Assembly (NCBI GenBank): GCA_002778195.1
Contig: PCDI01000004.1
Coordinates: forward strand, 1,878,418 to 1,942,417
From: Raffaelea ambrosiae
Taxonomy: Eukaryota; Ascomycota; Sordariomycetes; Ophiostomatales; Ophiostomataceae
DNA length: 64,000 nucleotides
Direction: 5' to 3'
Each line of letters starts with the position of its first letter. Within the stretch, counting starts at the first letter, position 1. The notes under the pieces were generated by a model. That model was not told the DNA's origin. It worked only from the letters and a program-made list of their open reading frames with translations, and made no database searches. Both the position numbers and the translations under genes were made by a program. This document shows positions 42,437-52,977 of this stretch, in pieces.

Positions 42437-44198
42437 AATCCCCCCCAGCATCAGATCCGCACTCGGCGTATCTCAACGTGTATCTCAAAAGGAAGTATGG
42501 CCGGGGAAACTCCATGCCACGCCATCCAGCCCCCCACTCAGTCGTGGGACTTGCCAAGGCTGTTGCATCACAAAGCCCACCGACCATACATCTTGCCTTC
42601 TCTGATTCTCTCCCGCCTGTCTCAAGTGCATAAAAGCATAGTCTCTTGCAAGTGGTCGCCAGATAGATAACTGTGGCACACATCCAGAAGCGAGATAGCG
42701 CCTCCAGCAGCTGCGCCTTGCGTCAACATTCCTTCGATAAGACACGCTGGCAAGCTTACCATTATCTAAGTGCATTTCTTGTCCGCCTGCCAGTCAAGAC
42801 CGTCTGAACGTGGTCATCTAGGTATCACTATAGGCCAGAGCGCTGACTCGCCCTGAAACTAGCCATAGCCTTGGCCGCTTCCTTGGCTGTTCTATGTATC
42901 ACGTGACACAAGCATCGTTTCCAATGTCTTCATTGAACATGTTTAGATCCTAGAGCATACGCCGCATGCGTAGACTCGACCCATATACTCGTACTTTGCC
43001 AGAAGATTTTTATTAAGACAGTCAGATTCTAGCCAGATCCTGGTAGAATTGCAAGGCAGGAACCCGGCCTTCGATGTGCCCTAGGATCGATCCCAACCCG
43101 CCCAGATCTGCCTTCCTTCTCTGGCGATGCCAGACGGCCGTAAATGATCACGGGCTTGTAATGCTTTCACGGAGGCCTTCTTCCTTTGCTGTCTGCTGTC
43201 GTGAGTGAAATTTACGGTGCTTTCTTGCAATTTTGAGATTATTGAGTCAAAGTAGGAAGGAACGGAGCTCAATCGCCAGGGTTGCCCCACTTTCTGCTTT
43301 TGTGCAGCACAAAAAAATTCGCGAGGCAAGAGCCTGGCGTCTACGCTACCCTTGTGCGTGTTCTTTTTGTTTCTTGCGCACACTGCAACTTCCCATTCGA
43401 ATCACCGGCCAGTCGCTCTTCCCGTAAATGGACTGATTCTACGCACATAATTGGGCAGATTTTTTGACCCTTTTCGCTCTCTCCCGCCTCCCTAGAAGAC
43501 GTGAAAACCCGAGGTTCACGACTATCTACTTTACCGCTAGACAGACGCAGGGCGCGAAAGGGCCTGAGGTGCCTCCTCGTTCCTTCCTTTTTTGCCAGCA
43601 AGCGCTGCTATTCACGCGTCTTGTGCGATTTATTTTTCTCACGACCGAAGCCGAACCTTCCGCATTTTCCACCTTTCTGGCCATTCTTTCTATACTACTT
43701 GTCGGCCCTCAGCTGTTTCCTCTCCCACCCCTTGCTGTCTTTCTCTCTTTCTCTCTTCCTAGGAACCCACAGCTCCTGCATCTAGATTGCTCTCACACCG
43801 GCAACGGTACCAAGAACAATCTACTATTTGCTCAAGAGGCAGCCGCCATGTTCAAGATCTAGGAATTCTTTCTCGGCGATCCCTTGTTATTCTCCCACTG
43901 CAAAAGTCTGGCTAGCATCACCAGGACGACCACCGTGAGGCGGCGTTTCTTCATCTTGTTTCTGCCTTTGCTATTCTTTTTCATCTCCTCCCCTGCCCTT
44001 CATTTAATGACGTGTGGCAAGTTCATTGAGCGAGAAGGCAGACAAAGAACAGCACAAGCCAAACAAAACACGCACTCCCACAAGATCAGAGTCCGGCCAG
44101 GAGGCTACAGAACAGATACGACACAGCCAACAAAAGGATATAAGAATAAACACAAAAGACGGCTTGTTTGATTGCGAGCGTGCTTCAGGCTGCCCACC

Positions 44199-45912
44199 AT
44201 GACACAAGACCTGGACGTGAGCAGCATTGTCGATGCTCAGGATGACATCGCAAAGAGTCTCATTCCAGCTCACATCGAGCCTGGCGTGCTGATCCCGCTG
44301 AAGACTACGCTGGAACTTCGTGATGATCACCAGTGCGGCCAGGCACTCATCACGCGGACTCCCATCCGGTCGACCAGTGCAGTCATCGGGTAAGTTGACT
44401 CTGACTGGAGACCCATCCAGCAGACCCCTGTTCAGGAACAGTGGCTTTCACTTTGGCAGGCTCGTCCTTTTCGTGCCATTTCTGCCGTCTCCTGTTCGCT
44501 CTATCTTGTGCACTCACAGCGGCCTGCTGTCGACCATGCTCTTCTCAATGATGCATATCAGTTACTGACTTGTTCCCGTGTCTTCATATAGCCTTCTTCG
44601 CGACCTTCTTCCTGAGGAAATTGTTAAGGGCATGCCTCACCTACGGCGGTGCGCGAAGCCCTCAGACCTTCCTGCCCACCTGAAGTCGCAGTTCATGAAT
44701 GACAATGCAATGAGCAAGCAGATTCACACAGGAAAATCCACGTGGGTGTATGTTCTTCTAGGCCTGGAGGCCACAATATCCAGACAGGAGATGGCCGAAG
44801 CACTGTCTAAGATTGATGGATTCGAGGATGGGGTGTTCATCGCATCCATTCCTGTTCCCCTGCTGGCTCCGACGTCGCAGATTCAAGCTGCCCTGTGGAC
44901 AACGCAGTTTTGGCCAACGATGTACCGGAAGAACAACCCCCTCGGTCCCCACCCTAGCTTGGTGATCCGGGCAACAGATGAGATTGCCGCGGATGCTCCC
45001 ATCTGGATGGCTCTGGCGCACGATGTGGCCGTCAAGACGAAAGAGGCTGGCTATGGTGAAGCCATGGGAGCCTGCGTAGTCCACCGCGGAAGCGACGGGC
45101 CCAAGCTTGTGGCGGTGGCTGGCGATGCCCGCTGGCTGCATCAACCCAAGGGTTCAAAGACAGGCTCAAAGACGGGGAATCCTATGGCCCACGCTGTGCT
45201 TCGTGTTATCAGTATGGTGGCACAGAAGCTGGTTCGTGCGGAGAAGAGGAACCAGAAACGGAAGAGAGAATCATCTAGCGATGGCGAGATGGGGAAAATA
45301 GGCGGTCAGGCGATGGAGGTCGACAGCAAGCAAGCGGATGATGGGCAGGCAGACGAGCGACCATCGTCTTCCTCTGGCGGGCCTCCGAGCCACGTCCATA
45401 ATGCCGTTCAGGACCTCGTCCGCGACCGTCTCAGCCGCAACCAGGACCGTGGTCACGCGGGCCACCGACAGCGGCTTGCGTTCGAGCCGTTTCACGACAA
45501 GCCGCTATTGGAGGAAGAAGATAGGATCTTCGCCGAAGAACACCCAACTCCTGACGGCTACCTTTGCCACGGTCTCGAGCTATACGTTACCCACGAGCCG
45601 TGCGCCATGTGTTCGATGGCTATCCTCCACTCTCGTATGGGCAAGGTTGTGTTTGCCAACAGAATGCCGTTGACCGGCGGTCTCAGTGCAGAAGAACGCA
45701 TCCTCCCGACGCCGCCCGATGCAAGATCGGGTCCCGTGACCAGAGGTGGAAAGGGCAAAGGTCAGGCCCCGGCTGTTGAGCAGACCGGAGCCGGGATCCA
45801 CGGCCTGGGTCTCTTCTGGCGCCGCGAGCTGAACTGGAGTCTGCTGGCTTGGGAGTGGGAGTCCCACTGCTGCTGCAAGCCGTTGGAGATGGCACCCACG
45901 ACGCACGCATGA
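44199..45912 (+). CDS. TAD3: tRNA-specific adenosine deaminase subunit Tad3 (ADAT3)
   Basis: The non-catalytic partner of Tad2 in the enzyme that converts A34 to inosine in tRNA anticodons. Two exons, 44199-44389 and 44592-45912 (202-bp intron, donor gtaagt, acceptor atag), give 503 residues. Exon 1 ends RTPIRSTSAVIG and exon 2 resumes LLRDLLPEE. The C-terminal deaminase fold is recognisable: zinc ligands His264 in MAHAVLR and Cys401/Cys404 in EPCAMC. As is typical of Tad3, the catalytic Glu after the His is replaced (HAV instead of HAE), so this subunit binds zinc but should not catalyse. The end HGLGLFWRRELNWSLLAWEW matches the family's C-terminal segment. A Lys/Arg/Glu and Ser-rich insertion (about 282-330) separates the zinc motifs. 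It is probably essential. Confidence 0.95.
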
Positions 45913-47066
45913 CGGGGTGGAAAAGACTGCTCGGTATGCTCGCACGCAGGAAACCTACCTGTGGGCACTGCTACTCTGTCAATCTTGCGGCTGTGTTGTT
46001 GATTGTGGCCCTCTTCACCGCGGTCTTGATGGTTGCTTTATTGCTTGCGTCAAGGATTCTTTGTCTTGAGCCTCCTGTGTTTCATCCTCTGCATTTTATT
46101 CTGTGCTTTCTTGTCCTGTTTACCCACCGCATAGCTTATGATTTGATTTTGAAGACAAGAGGGGGGGATTAGGTAGTCCTCTGTGATTGATTGGCGTTGG
46201 TGTCTGCATGGTATCTTACATTGGGAGCACGAGCATGGATGGGCAGGGCCGAACGGGGGCAGACTGAGACCGGACGAACGAGGAGAAAAAAAAAGGGAAT
46301 GTTTGTTTTATGGCGCACAGGGGAAAAGAGGCGACTGGCTCGGGGAGGTATTATAGGAGGCATTTCACATCGTCACTAAGAGAGCAGCAGTGGTGCTCCG
46401 CATGTGTTACATCGTAGCTAGGAAGGCAGGAATTTGCTGATTTGTTATATTTGTGTTACTGCTTGCTATTGACAGATCGATCGCAACGCGACGGCGAGGC
46501 CCAGGAGGCGACCGGCTTCGTGGCACAAGCAAGGCCTGGCCCCTGTTGTAACAGAACAGCCCCCGACATGACAGCGGGCTTTGTGTGCCGGCCCAGAGGA
46601 AAAAACAAACGATGGCTGGACCGCCAGGCTTGGCCGGGCTGCGGAGGCGCCCGCAGTGCGAGAAGCTGCCACCGACGGGAGAGTGGACAAAGCAGGACCA
46701 ACTGCACAGCTGCGCAGCTGAATGATTGCCGATGCACACATATGCAGAGCAAATGCACGGGCAGCCAACATCGCAAGATACTAGTTGCATAGTATCTTAT
46801 GGGCTTATTCGTAGAATGCTGGACCCCTGCTAAGCAGGACGCAGCACCCACGGCTGCGCGGGATGGCAAGAGCCCTGTCGTGGCTTACAAAAATAAAGAA
46901 ACCAAAAAAATATATGGAGAAGCAAATGGAAAAAGAGGCCGCACCACCACACAACCAGATGGCCTGCCAGCCAGGCCGGACGGGTCTTTTTTGCCAGACA
47001 CCGCTGCGTCTTTGTCTGCTAAAGAGACCCAAGCGCCTGCTTCCCCCCTCCACCCTTTTTGGACCC
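45913..47066. other. Intergenic before the assembly gap
   Basis: The 3' region of TAD3 followed by unassigned DNA up to the gap. No gene was recognised; open frames near 46440-46870 overlap on both strands and lack protein-like character. Confidence 0.5.
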
Positions 47067-47276
47067 NNNNNNNNNNNNNNNNNNNNNNNNNNNNNNNNNN
47101 NNNNNNNNNNNNNNNNNNNNNNNNNNNNNNNNNNNNNNNNNNNNNNNNNNNNNNNNNNNNNNNNNNNNNNNNNNNNNNNNNNNNNNNNNNNNNNNNNNNN
47201 NNNNNNNNNNNNNNNNNNNNNNNNNNNNNNNNNNNNNNNNNNNNNNNNNNNNNNNNNNNNNNNNNNNNNNNNNNNN
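47067..47276. other. Assembly gap (210 N)
   Basis: A run of N with pyrimidine-rich sequence at its right border (TCTC/TTCC-type), suggesting that a low-complexity tract caused the break. Whether 210 bp is the true size is unknown. Confidence 0.98.
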
Positions 47277-48374
47277 CCTCTCTCTCCCCCTTCTCCTCTC
47301 CTCTTCTCCTTTCTCTCGCGTCCCTTGTTTTTCTTTTCCCGGGCCCTCGCTGTTTTCCTGTTCCTATTTATTTAGTCTGCATCCCGCCCGCCCACTCTCC
47401 TGGGAGCTGTGTGTTCCTGCCTCACCCTCCTCCACCACACCTGCTCTTCTTCACTTCGAGAATGCAGAGTTGTTAAGACTTCGCTTTCCTTTCCCGTCCA
47501 AGGGAGCCACACTTTCCTTTTTCTGCGCCTTTGCCGCTTTGCGTCTTTGCGGTACCTGCAAGCAGGCTTGCTTGTCGAGCGAACGGTAATCTACGTCAAC
47601 ACGTTCCGGTGGGAAGGGAACAACGGTGACCAGGGTTATTATCTTCACGGACGGCGACCCACGTGCTGCAGCTTCGAAACACCCCCCCAACACCCAGAAC
47701 TCCCAGACCACACAGAGCGCCCAGAGCTCCCAGAAACGGCAAACGGGACTTGGCTGCGGAGAGAGCAAGCCACCACGACAGCCACGATTGTTCAAACTCT
47801 GACGCGCCCTGCTGCAGCAAGCCTCCCACGAACAGCAACCGCCACGGCCGCCGCATCCCGGCGACTACTAGCTTGCCGACGTGCAGCAGTCGCAGCAGAA
47901 GCCGTGTGTCCTCACCGGTGCAACGGCTCGTCCAACGTCTCGTCTCGCGTCTCGTCTCGCGTCTCCAGGTTTTTTAGATTCTCCAGATTCTCCAGATTCT
48001 CCAGATTCTCCGGATCGCCGTGGACCTGTGCCGGGAGGAATCCCGCCGTCCAGGGACCAAGCAACCAGTGGACGTCGTCGTTTGCGGAGCGCGTTTGGAG
48101 CAACGAAAAGCTGGAGCCACAGCTCCTGCAGGCGCGTTCGACCGCACAGCCAACAACAACAACAACCGGCAAAGCGGAAGCTCTTAAAACACCTGCCGGG
48201 AAAGCTCCGCATTGCAAAGTGGCGACAGCCGGAACAGCACGATCCTACCACAAGCTCCACGCGACCCGTGCAGTCTTCTTCTCCACCCACGCCCTTCTTT
48301 CCTCGCCAGAGCTACTTTCCTCGCAGGCGCTTGAGACTGACGACTACGTTTTCTCCTCGCTGACGCTCGAGACG
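47277..48374. other. Leader and promoter region of the RNase H1 gene
   Basis: Lies between the assembly gap and the RNase H1 start. A long frame continuous with the RNase H1 frame runs back to about 47409, but its residues (Ser/Thr/Ala/Arg strings from repeats) do not look like an N-terminal domain. The first ATG with a sensible protein behind it is at 48375. Short tandem repeats (CGTCTCG-type near 47934-47965 and AGATTCTCC) are present. Confidence 0.5.
47976..48011. repeat. Four perfect copies of the 9-mer AGATTCTCC
   Basis: A tandem 9-bp repeat in the probable leader of the RNase H1 gene, about 365 bp before its start codon. Confidence 0.95.
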
Positions 48375-49658
48375 ATGCCCCCCCGCTTCAAAGCTGCTAC
48401 CATCTCAGCCGCCGCCGCCGCCGCCTCCCACAGCACCAGCAGCATGCCGTCGACCCCGACCACACCCACCAGCCGCAAGCGCAAGGCGGACGACAAGAAT
48501 CTACAGAAATTCTATGCTGTTCGCGTGGGCATGCGGCCAGGCATCTACCTCACATGGCAGGAGTGCCAAGCCCAGATCGCCGGCTTCAAAGGTGCTCAGT
48601 GTACGTGTTGACCCCAAGGAGCCTGTAATCTAGCGATCTTGGCTTCCACGTGGCTTCGTAACTTGTGCTAACAACTCGGCAGTCAAGAGCTTTACTTCCC
48701 GCGAGGATGCTGCCGCTTTTGTTGCAGGCAAGAACCCCGAAGGCGGCGCCAAGGACAAGGGCGAGCCCAAGTTCTATGCCGTGGCCGTCGGAAACTATCC
48801 CGGCATCTACACCGACTGGGAGACAGCATCGCGCGCCATTGTCGGTGCCAAGGGCCCCAAGTACAAAAAATTTCCCACCCGCGCCGAAGCCGCCAACTTC
48901 ATCCGCATGTACGGCAATGCCGCCACCCGCCAGGCGCTGAGCGCCGCCGTCAGCAGCGGGGCCGCCGGCGTTGGGCAGGATCAAGAGGACGATGAGGACG
49001 ATGAGGACGACGAGGACGACGAGGACGAAGAAGAAGACGACGACGACGACGAGGAGACAGCTGTCACCTTGCCTCCGGCCAAGAATGCCAAGAAGGGTGC
49101 GGCACCCTCTGGCGTCCTCAACGTCTACACAGACGGCAGCAGTCTGGGGAATGGTAAGAACGGCGCCTCAGCCGGCATTGGCGTGTACTTTGGCCAAGGC
49201 GACAAGAGGTATGTTGGGGGGTTTTTTTTTCTTTTCTTTCTTCGGTCACACTGCTTCTCCGCATTTTGTGATTGGACACTCACTGACCCTTGCCCAGGAA
49301 CATATCCGAGCGCCTCACGGGCGAGCCGCAAACCAACCAGCGGGCCGAGCTGACGGCGATCATGCGGGCACTGCAAACCGTGCCGGTGTCGCAACCCCTC
49401 CGCATCTTCTCCGACAGCAATTACGCCATCAACTGTGTTACTGATTGGTATAAGAGCTGGGCCACCAACGGGTGGAGGACGCGCGGCGGAGACCCAGTCA
49501 TGAACCAGGACCTTATCAAGGGCGTGCGGGCTTTCATCGACACGCGCGACAAGGCCGGCACCGTGACCATGTTCCGCTGGGTCAAAGGCCATAACGGCGA
49601 CTCGGGCAATGTAGCAGCGGACATGCTCGCTACCCAAGGCGCGAGACTGCGGACATGA
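48375..49658 (+). CDS. Ribonuclease H1 with two hybrid-binding domains
   Basis: An endonuclease that cuts RNA in RNA:DNA hybrids (R-loops, replication primers). Three exons, 48375-48600, 48683-49208, 49298-49658 (introns of 82 and 89 bp; the first has a GCTAAC branch site), give 370 residues. Two caulimovirus-viroplasmin-type hybrid-binding domains lie in tandem: KFYAVRVGMRPGIYLTW to FKSFTSREDAAAF (45-90) and KFYAVAVGNYPGIYTDW to FPTRAEAANFI (105-150). A pure Asp/Glu linker (175-200) follows. The catalytic domain (about 219-370) has the metal ligands Asp226 (YTDGSS), Glu268 (QRAEL), Asp290 (FSDSN) and Asp359, plus His349 in VKGHNGDSGN. Two such N-terminal domains also occur in yeast Rnh1. The short Ser/Thr/Ala-rich N-terminus gives no clear mitochondrial presequence. 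Confidence 0.95.
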
Positions 49659-50964
49659 CGGGCAGTATATGGATACGGGAGAAGGACATCTGATGCACAG
49701 CGAGACGGAACGTCCCAAGACGAATGTCCTAAGACGATCGTCTACAGAGGACGAAAAGCGACCCTGGTGAAGGGGCACTGGAGACAAGCTCTGACACGAA
49801 TCTGGGAAAGAATTTAGTGTGGCGTACAGTCTCAAACGGTGGCGATTATCTCATGAGGACACAGGTTCCGGGCTGGTGGACTTTTTTCTTGCTCTTTTTA
49901 TTGGCTTCATGGCGTTGTCACAGGGGAATCGCATATGGGAGACCATTTCATGTTTGCTTTATTTGGTGTACAGACATGCAGCGAGCTCGTTTCTTTCAAG
50001 CAGTAAACAGTGTAACCATGTTTCTCTCACTATGTGTTTGGCCGAGGATCCAAGACAGCAATACACTGTGGCCGTCTTCAGATTGATCGGGATCTACCGT
50101 TCAGGAAAAAAGTGGACACCGTTCCCGCACCTGTCGTCGCCACGGCCTAATGTCGGACTTGGACAACCACCGATAAAAGCTTAGTTTTTTTTGCCTACCC
50201 GTTCGAACGTCTTGGCCTTTGCTTGTTCTCTCGTTGGATCTCATCTCCCTCCTGCATACCTTCCAATCTGCGACTCCGGTTTCCTCGATTTGCATCTGGC
50301 CAGCCAATCTCGTGCGGAACTCTCCAGTTTTCCACACCTGCCTAATCTTGTCCTGAGAACCTCGATCGCACCTTCTCGGTTCCTATCGGCACTCGTCATC
50401 GCCCAAAGTGCAAGACTGAACACACGTTTCTGCCTTTTCTGCATCGCCACCAAAATTGCTCAAACCCGCAAGGCAGCCAACCACCCGACACTCTCTGCTG
50501 GAACGACACAATCGGCCCCCCCACGGACCTGTCTCTGTGCCCTCGACCAACGAGGGACTGCACGAACTGGCGTTTTCAAGCGAAAGCGCACACCATGTTC
50601 TCCCCCATTGCCTCGATGCTTCAATAACACACGCTTTCTTCCAGCCTTTCCGAGCAGCCAAGGAAGCCTCCGATCTTTGCAACCTCGTTCCGGAACGGAC
50701 CCCGGTCTTGCCGCCGGAGCCTACGCCATCTTGTTTCTGTCTTGCTCCCCCCAGCGCTGCTGTCCTCACCGCCTCCGCGGGCCTGCTGCCGCTGCTGCTC
50801 ATTCGCATGAGCAAGGACGATTCAGGCGTGACATAGAGTCGCTCTGTTTCTGACATTCAAACTCGCTCATTGCTTTGTCTAGTCCTATTTTTGTTTGTCT
50901 GTTTTGTCTCACAATCCGCCGCTTAAACTCGCTCTTTACCACTTTGGTTTCCCAGTCGCCCAAA
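49659..50964. other. Intergenic / leader of the antiporter gene, 1.3 kb
   Basis: Tandem spacing between RNase H1 and the Na+/H+ antiporter. An open frame at 50191-50853 begins only with a TTG and has no family resemblance. It most likely reflects a stop-poor 5' leader. Nothing else was recognised. Confidence 0.5.
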
Positions 50965-52977
50965 ATGCCGACTCTCGCCATCACGGACTTCAACATCGTC
51001 CTCAGCGTCCTGGGGGGATGGGTATCTCTTTTCGGCCTGGTGTCGTATCTCTGCAAAGAGAAGTTCTACCTCTCCGAAGCATGTATGTCTCAGTAACTAC
51101 GAGACTGCGGTCTATTTTTTTTTTTTTGTCTGCAACCTCCCAACGGCCTGGCGCTAACAGCCGCAGTGATCTCGCTTTTGGCTGGCGTCGTCTTTTCGCC
51201 ACCGGCAGCCAACTTCATCCGGCCGCTCGACTATGCCGGATCTCAAGAAAACTTGGACGCCGTGACGCTCTACTTCTCACGGCTCGTCCTGGGCGTGCAG
51301 CTGGTCCTCGCCGGCGTGCAGCTGCCTAGTCGGTACCTGAAGCAGGAATGGCGACCGCTGTCTATCTTGCTCGGCCCCATCATGTGCTGCATGTGGCTAG
51401 CCACCAGCCTGCTGGTCTGGGGCCTCGTGCCGCACCTGTCCTTCCTGCACGCTCTCGCCATCGGATCGTGCGTGACTCCCACCGACCCGGTGCTGTCCAA
51501 CGTCATTGTCAAGGGCCGCTTCGCCGACCAGAACGTGCCGACCGACCTGCAGCGCATCATCATTGCCGAGTCTGGCGCCAACGACGGCCTGGGCTACCCG
51601 TTTCTATTTCTCGCCCTCTACCTGATCCAGTACACGGGCTTCAAGGCAACCGACGAGTACCCTGTTCCTGCGGGTGGCGCTGCCCATGCCATGGGTCTCT
51701 GGTTCGGCGAGACCTGGGGATACACGATCTTGCTGAGTGTCGTCTACGGCGGTGTCGTGGGCTACGTTGCCAAACAGCTGTTGCACTGGGCCGAGGAGAA
51801 GAAGTTTGTCGACCGTGAGAGCTTCCTCGTGTTCGCCATCTCGCTGGCCCTCTTCATCACCGGCACGTGCGGCCTGATCGGCAGCGACGATGTGCTGGCC
51901 TGCTTTATTGCGGGCAACGTATTTACGTGGGATGACTGGTTCCGCCTCGAGACCAAGGACGACTCTCTGCAGCCGACTATTGACATGCTGCTCAACGTCA
52001 CCATATTTATGTGGTATGGTGCCGTCTGCCCCTGGTCCAAGTTCGTGCACGGAGCGGTGCCGCTGTACCGTCTGGTTGTGCTCGGCATTCTGGTCCTGGC
52101 CGTGCGCCGGCTTCCGTGGGTGCTTGCCGTCCGCCGGTACGTGCCGCAGATCGAAGGCCTTCGCCAAGCTATCTTTGTAGGGTTTTTCGGCCCTGTCGGT
52201 GTGTCGGCCATCTTCTACCTGTACATCACGCTGGAGTTCATTGCATCGCTGTCGCCCGGTGGCCTAGACGATCCCCGGCCGGACGTGGCCCTGCTTGGCG
52301 AAACGGTGACATCGGTGGTCTGGTTCCTCAGCGTCTGCAGCGTTGTCGTGCACGGCCTGAGCATTCCGCTCGGCAAGCTGGGCTTCTACCTACCGCGCAC
52401 AATCAGTCGCGCGCTGCCGTCGACGCCGTCTGGCATGGGCGGTGACGGCACCAGCACCGGATCGAGCTGGCGCAGCAACCGGCATGGCGACTCTGCGATG
52501 CCGCCTTTCCACATCGGCAGCCGAGTGAGCACGCTGGTGCTGCGGAGGGCTGGACGCACACCCACGCAAGGTTCAACGGCCGCGGCCGCCGGCGAAGATG
52601 GACAGCACAACAATGGAAACGACGACAACAACAACAACAACAGTAACAGCAGTCATAACGGACAGAGTGTCTCGGCCAGGCCCCCTCTCCCCATCTACCG
52701 TATTGGCGGCAGCATCATCCCAAGATCGGCAGCCCATGACACCACCGGCGGCAACGACGATGTCGTGATTGTGGGAGACCGACGCCGTGTGGCGGACGAC
52801 ATGGCAATCGCCGAGGCTGGCCAGATGACACCGGCTCGGGACAGCCAGGAGATCGAGGCCGAGAAAACGGGCGGCATGCAGACAAAGCAACAAGCAGTCT
52901 CCTCATCGTCGTCATCTTCGGCGACACAGCTCCAGCGCACAATCCGTTTCCCTGACGTCTTGCCACGTCCCGAGTAA
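50965..52977 (+). CDS. Plasma-membrane Na+(K+)/H+ antiporter, Sod2/Nha1 family
   Basis: Exports Na+ or K+ in exchange for protons; involved in salt tolerance and pH control. Two exons, 50965-51082 and 51167-52977 (84-bp intron, donor gtatgt, acceptor gcag), give 642 residues. The junction restores YLSEALISLLAGVVFSPPAA, a conserved region of fungal family members. About 12 membrane segments follow. The CPA1-type core TPTDPVLSN (about 143-151) and ESGANDGLGYPF (174-185), with Asp179 as a likely ion-binding residue, are present. The C-terminal tail from about residue 430 is hydrophilic and low complexity, with Asn/Asp/Ser repeats and an acidic segment. It is intermediate in length between fission yeast Sod2 and the long-tailed budding yeast Nha1. 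Confidence 0.94.

Larger units (their letters stand above)
38441..44198. other. Gene-poor divergent region, 5.8 kb
   Basis: Separates the divergently transcribed PFK2/FBPase2 and TAD3 genes. No open frame here resembles a protein family. It contains an A run (about 38650-38668), a run of 20 C (42417-42436), a perfect palindrome at 40870-40883, and single copies of the words TACATAGTA (42028) and TACTCGTA (42986). Promoters of both flanking genes must lie at its ends. Confidence 0.5.

Noticed and set aside
50191..50853. 220-codon frame before the antiporter gene
   Set aside because: It begins with TTG, shows no family resemblance and lies where the antiporter leader is expected.
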